From NCBI GenBank assembly GCA_028712015.1, contig JAQTRB010000048.1, positions 1 through 9,091 of the forward strand: a DNA stretch of 9,091 bases, in the 5' to 3' direction. A model generated the notes under the pieces. That model worked only from the letters and a program-made list of their open reading frames with translations, ran no database searches and was not told the DNA's origin. The DNA is from Syntrophales bacterium. Its GTDB lineage: Bacteria; Desulfobacterota; Syntrophia; Syntrophales; UBA5619. The position numbers and the translations under genes are program-made. Positions 6,102 to 9,091 of the stretch are shown in pieces. Every line of letters starts with the position of its first letter. Position 1 is the first letter of the stretch.

Positions 6102-6112
6102 TCTCCTTTCGC
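6102..6112 (-). promoter_or_regulatory. dapL Shine-Dalgarno with unusual spacing
   Basis: The minus strand reads GAAAGGAGA directly followed by ATGACGTTG. AGGAG is only one base from the ATG but 7 nt from the TTG at 6095. Either the ATG is used inefficiently or translation really starts at the TTG. The product would differ by two residues only. Confidence 0.5.
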
Positions 6113-6162
6113 GATAGAGATCGATTCTTCGGATCACGCCGGACGGCGGAGCCCCTCTTTTT

Positions 6163-6981
6163 CTATTTCCACGCCTCGTCCCAAAGCGTCCCCTGATAAA
6201 CCACTTTGGTCTTTCCTTCAAGATAAACTTTCTCAAATCCGCCTTCGGTGGGCGTGAAGTGGATCCGGAGCGTCTCGCCGCTCCGCACCCGGACATCCAC
6301 CGGGGATTCGACGAATCCCTTCCGGGCGGCGATCAGGGCCGAGGCGACGGAGCCGGTCCCGCAGGCCAGCGTTTCGTCTTCCACTCCCCGTTCGTAGGTC
6401 CGAACACGGAGGGTGTGCCCGTCCAGGACCGCCGCAAAATTCGCGTTCGTCCCGGCCGGTTGATAATGTTCGTGCCGGCGGATCGCCCTGCCGGTGTTGA
6501 CGACGTCGAAGTCGTCCGGATCGCGGACGAAATGGACGACATGGGGGACACCGGTATTGACGCCGTGAACGCACAAGGTTTGGCTTCCGATCCGAATCTC
6601 GTCGTCGGTGACGAGACCCCGGGGGTCGGTCAGCCGGAGCTTGACGACATCGCCGCGCACCTCGGCGTCGATGATTCCGGCGACGGTCTCGAAGGAAACC
6701 CTCTCCCCGGCAATCCCTTTCAGGAAGGCGAAACGCGCGGCGCACCGGCCGCCGTTTCCGCACATCTCCACTTCGGAACCGTCGGCGTTGAAGAACCGCC
6801 AGCGGAAATCGACCTTGGCCGACGGTTCGATCACGATCAGGCCGTCGGCTCCGACCGACACCTTCCGTTGGCAGACCCGCTTCACGAATTCAACGACATC
6901 CCCCACGGCGAGGTTCCCCTCCCGGTTGTCAATCAGGATGAAGTCGTTTCCGCTCCCGTTCATCTTATAAAATTCGATCAT
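6163..6981 (-). CDS. dapF: Diaminopimelate epimerase
   Basis: DapF interconverts LL- and meso-diaminopimelate in the cytoplasm using two cysteines as acid and base, without a cofactor. The 272-residue product has the full set of family features. These are MNGSGNDFILID at 7-18, NADGSEVEMCGNGGRCAARF with catalytic Cys74, and VNTGVPHVVHFV (substrate loop) at 141-152. TYERGVEDETLACGTGSVAS follows, with catalytic Cys207. Two homologous halves of similar size surround these motifs. The ATG at 6981 is chosen because the family starts with a short strand just before MNGSGN, and GAGG lies 8 nt upstream; earlier in-frame ATGs (7017 and 7056) would add a non-family tail. It is followed 61 nt later by dapL, so the pair performs two consecutive steps to meso-diaminopimelate for lysine and peptidoglycan. 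No lysine riboswitch or other leader was seen. Very secure. Confidence 0.97.
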   Translation of the reverse strand: MIEFYKMNGSGNDFILIDNREGNLAVGDVVEFVKRVCQRKVSVGADGLIVIEPSAKVDFRWRFFNADGSEVEMCGNGGRCAARFAFLKGIAGERVSFETVAGIIDAEVRGDVVKLRLTDPRGLVTDDEIRIGSQTLCVHGVNTGVPHVVHFVRDPDDFDVVNTGRAIRRHEHYQPAGTNANFAAVLDGHTLRVRTYERGVEDETLACGTGSVASALIAARKGFVESPVDVRVRSGETLRIHFTPTEGGFEKVYLEGKTKVVYQGTLWDEAWK

Positions 6982-7072
6982 ACGCGTAACCTCGTGCCGT
7001 AAGTTTGATCCTTCCATTCCGATGAGAGAAGTACCGCTATTTTTTCCCCCCGTCAAGGGGCGATGAAAAGGA

Positions 7073-7086
7073 GGGGACGGCTCCCC
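7073..7086 (-). terminator. Short GC hairpin after the PEP-synthase-like gene
   Basis: Immediately after the TAG stop, the minus strand reads GGGGA, GCCG, TCCCC and then TCCTTTT. This gives a 5-bp GC-rich stem with a tetraloop and a short pyrimidine tail. It could act as a weak intrinsic terminator separating this gene from dapF, 105 nt downstream. The stem is short and the U-run imperfect. Confidence 0.35.
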
Positions 7087-9091
7087 CTATTCCAGATAGC
7101 AGACCGCGCGCTGGCTCCGCGGATCGGCGGCAACGCGGGCGAAATGTCCGCCGGCCGACGCCGGCAGGTCGAAGAGGCGGATGTATTCCCCAAAGCGTCC
7201 CGCATCGGGCAGAAGCTGTTCCAGAACGTTCGGCAGCCCATCGAAAATCTCCCGGTTGAATCCCGCTTCCGGGTCGTTCGGATAGACGGGCAGGTAGATG
7301 ATCTGCGCCTCGACCAGATCGAGGAAGAAATGGGTCCCGTAGGAGACCTCCGGCACCTGCCCCGCCTCCTCCCGCGCCATCTCCACGAGCACCGCCGTGT
7401 TGTTGATGTCGGCGTAACTGACGTTCACCCCGAGATCGATGTTGCTGCTTCCCCACCTTCCCGGCCCCATCATGATGATCCGTCCCCGGGTCACTTCGGG
7501 ATGTTCGTTGATCCGGCCGACGACCCGGCCGAGCGATTTTTTCACCTCCGGGGAACCGATGGTCCCGTATCCCTCCGGATCGATATAGAGAAGGTAGCGA
7601 ATGGACGCCGTTACACCGCCGCTGATCATTCGGCTCGATCGGAAGAGGACCCGCTCCCGGGGAATGTCCTCGGGGATCGCCACCGGACCCGTTGCGCCGG
7701 GCAGCCGCATCGGCCGGCATTGGAGGAGGTTGATCCGGACCCTTCCCCCGGCGCCGATCGCGGCGGTGAATTCCGTATCCAGCGGCCTGCCGTAGGCCTT
7801 CTCCAGGCGAAGCAGCATCTCTCCGATCAGGCGGATGAAATCGGTCCGGTCCAAAAGGCGGTTGAAGGTGAGGACCAGATCATCCGTTGTCGCCTCGAGG
7901 CGGCCGGTCCAGGGATCCGCGGGATACCCGTCCCGCATCAGCGAAACGAAAAGGTCGAGATGGGGATAGTCCCGCCCTGCCAGGACCTCGGCCAGCGGCT
8001 TCGTCGAAAGTTCGTTCCGTTCCCGATCGATCAGATCGACCTCCCACTGGGAATACTTGGCGATCCGGGGGCCGGATTCGGGGCGGAGCCGGGGGTGGCT
8101 CACGGCGATCATCCGGGGATAGTCGTTCCCGACACGGTTCACCGCCCTCGTCCCCAGGCCGAAAACCAGGCGGATCATCCCCTTGGTCGGATCGATCCGG
8201 CCCGTCCAGGCATAGAGGTTTCGGGAGAAGGCGACCCCGGCAAGGCTTGGAAAGAAATAGTGCTTGTAGGGTGTCCCGGAGACGCGCTGGACCAGAATGG
8301 CCATCTGCTCATCGCTTTCGCCCAGACCCCGGGCGCGACGGTAGGTCAGCGCGTCCGGGTTCAAGGCGCTTGCATAGACGAGCTTCACCGCGCGCAGAAA
8401 GGCCTCCAGCCGCTCTTCCGGCGTGCCCTGGTTGGCGCAATACTCGCTGTGGTATTTCCCGGCAAAGGCATTCCCGAAACTGTCTTCCAGCAGGCTGCTG
8501 GAGCGGGCGATGATCGGCGCCTGACCGAAGTAGGCCAGCATGTCCCGGAACTGTTCGAGGATCTCGGGCGGAAACGACCCGGCCAGGAAGCGTTTCTCCA
8601 CCTCCGCGAACTCTTCGCGGGTGATCTGCGTGGCCCGGGAAAGCTGAAGCCGCAGGCGGAAGAGATCGTTGTTCACGAGGAACGTAAAAAAGACATCCGA
8701 CCCGATGTAGAAGGAATCGTGCGGTTCGAGGACCTCCGCAAAATCGATTTCCCCCGGTTCCGTCTGGAGGATGCGCCGGGCGATCAGCATCCCCGCCGCC
8801 TTTCCGCCGATCCGTCCGGAACCGATGAGACGGTCCCGGATGGCGAAGAGGTCGTCCAGCTTGACATAGGCGTCCACCAGACGGTTGAACTCCGGGTGGG
8901 TTCCGATCATCATCCGCGAGAGTTCCTGCTTCAGCGCGGCGATCTCCGGCGTCTTCTCGTCGAGCGCCAGTCCCGCCTCGCGGTACTGCATCAAGCGCCG
9001 GTAAACGCTCTCCCAGGGGGCGAGGGATTGCCCCCGGACATGGAGAGGCTTCCGGCCCGCCGACGCCGACAGGGCCGCCGCCTCTCCGCTT
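7087..9091 (-). CDS. PEP/pyruvate-binding (PEP-synthase N-domain) protein, N-terminus cut by window edge
   Basis: The frame is open to base 9091, so 667 residues are visible and the true start lies outside; a TTG/ATG pair at 8994/8991 is probably internal. Numbering from 8994, ATP-grasp marks of the PPDK/PEP-synthase nucleotide-binding domain appear in order. They are GRIGGKAAGM at 60-69, IIARSSSLLEDSFGNAFAGK at 161-180, ILVQRV at 233-238, AGVAFSRN at 252-259, and DTEFTAAIG...LLQCRP at 406-428. The last matches the family DIEWA...ILQARP ending. After that, a PEP synthase would have a phospho-histidine swivel domain and a PEP-binding barrel. Here neither is seen, and about 205 residues of a different region follow to the stop. 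That region includes GPGRWGSSNIDLGVNVSYAD at 510-529 and SYGTHFFLDLVEAQIIYLPV at 551-570. It is therefore unlikely to be a complete PEP synthase. Similar proteins in deltaproteobacteria sometimes carry an N-terminal signalling domain; this cannot be checked here. The substrate is unknown. Confidence 0.85.
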   Translation of the reverse strand, partial: SGEAAALSASAGRKPLHVRGQSLAPWESVYRRLMQYREAGLALDEKTPEIAALKQELSRMMIGTHPEFNRLVDAYVKLDDLFAIRDRLIGSGRIGGKAAGMLIARRILQTEPGEIDFAEVLEPHDSFYIGSDVFFTFLVNNDLFRLRLQLSRATQITREEFAEVEKRFLAGSFPPEILEQFRDMLAYFGQAPIIARSSSLLEDSFGNAFAGKYHSEYCANQGTPEERLEAFLRAVKLVYASALNPDALTYRRARGLGESDEQMAILVQRVSGTPYKHYFFPSLAGVAFSRNLYAWTGRIDPTKGMIRLVFGLGTRAVNRVGNDYPRMIAVSHPRLRPESGPRIAKYSQWEVDLIDRERNELSTKPLAEVLAGRDYPHLDLFVSLMRDGYPADPWTGRLEATTDDLVLTFNRLLDRTDFIRLIGEMLLRLEKAYGRPLDTEFTAAIGAGGRVRINLLQCRPMRLPGATGPVAIPEDIPRERVLFRSSRMISGGVTASIRYLLYIDPEGYGTIGSPEVKKSLGRVVGRINEHPEVTRGRIIMMGPGRWGSSNIDLGVNVSYADINNTAVLVEMAREEAGQVPEVSYGTHFFLDLVEAQIIYLPVYPNDPEAGFNREIFDGLPNVLEQLLPDAGRFGEYIRLFDLPASAGGHFARVAADPRSQRAVCYLE

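Noticed and set aside
6120..6160. CGCCG/CGGCG mini-hairpin between dapF and dapL as an attenuator
   Set aside because: It has a 2-nt loop and no alternative structure, leader peptide or U-run.
6982..7086. Possible promoter for dapF (TTGACG at about 7050-7055)
   Set aside because: With a 17-bp spacer the -10 would be TACTTC, only 2 of 6 consensus, and nearby registers are no better.
7037..7720. Minus-strand 227-codon frame inside the PEP-synthase-like gene
   Set aside because: It overlaps the conserved frame in another phase and has Arg/Gly/Pro-rich composition without motifs.

Overview
The window looks like chromosomal DNA from a GC-rich Gram-negative bacterium. Gene content suggests a deltaproteobacterium of the Syntrophales/Desulfobacterota kind: a diaminopimelate epimerase next to an LL-diaminopimelate aminotransferase, a PEP-synthase-like ATP-grasp protein, a divergent YchF-type ATPase and a tripartite tricarboxylate transporter (TTT). 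This placement is inferred from family knowledge, not from a search. All larger genes lie on the minus strand. No rRNA, tRNA, CRISPR array, insertion sequence or phage gene was seen.

Right to left, in the direction of transcription, the layout is as follows. (1) 9091-7087: C-terminal part of a PEP/pyruvate-binding (PEP-synthase N-domain) protein that runs off the right edge. (2) 6981-6163 dapF and 6101-4926 dapL, a two-gene meso-diaminopimelate unit for lysine and peptidoglycan. (3) 4792-3761: a YchF/OLA1-like P-loop protein with degenerate G motifs. (4) 3761 back to about 2930: a gene-poor island of about 830 bp. It holds one small plus-strand secreted-protein gene (3421-3675), a doubtful upstream reading frame (3077-3424) and two back-to-back sigma70-like promoters. 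(5) 2876-1: a TTT operon in the order tctB-tctA-tctC, with tctC cut by the left edge.

The TTT genes form a secondary carboxylate uptake system. TctC is the periplasmic binding protein, TctA the large membrane permease and TctB the small membrane subunit. The operon has a clear promoter (TTGACA, 17 bp, TATTAG) with a 13-bp palindrome over its predicted start. tctB and tctA look translationally coupled, because the tctB stop lies inside the tctA Shine-Dalgarno. A perfect 17-bp inverted repeat sits between tctA and tctC, where it could separate binding-protein expression from permease expression.

The least explained part is 2930-3760. A second, divergent promoter (TTGACA, 18 bp, TATGAT) has a perfect 17-bp palindrome filling its spacer, which is the architecture of an autoregulated repressor gene. 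No intact regulator follows it. There is only poorly coding sequence with a short stretch that resembles a TetR-type helix-turn-helix in a broken frame, then an 84-residue two-cysteine secreted protein of no recognised family. My main hypothesis is a decayed or replaced local regulator. No convincing new multi-gene system is visible.
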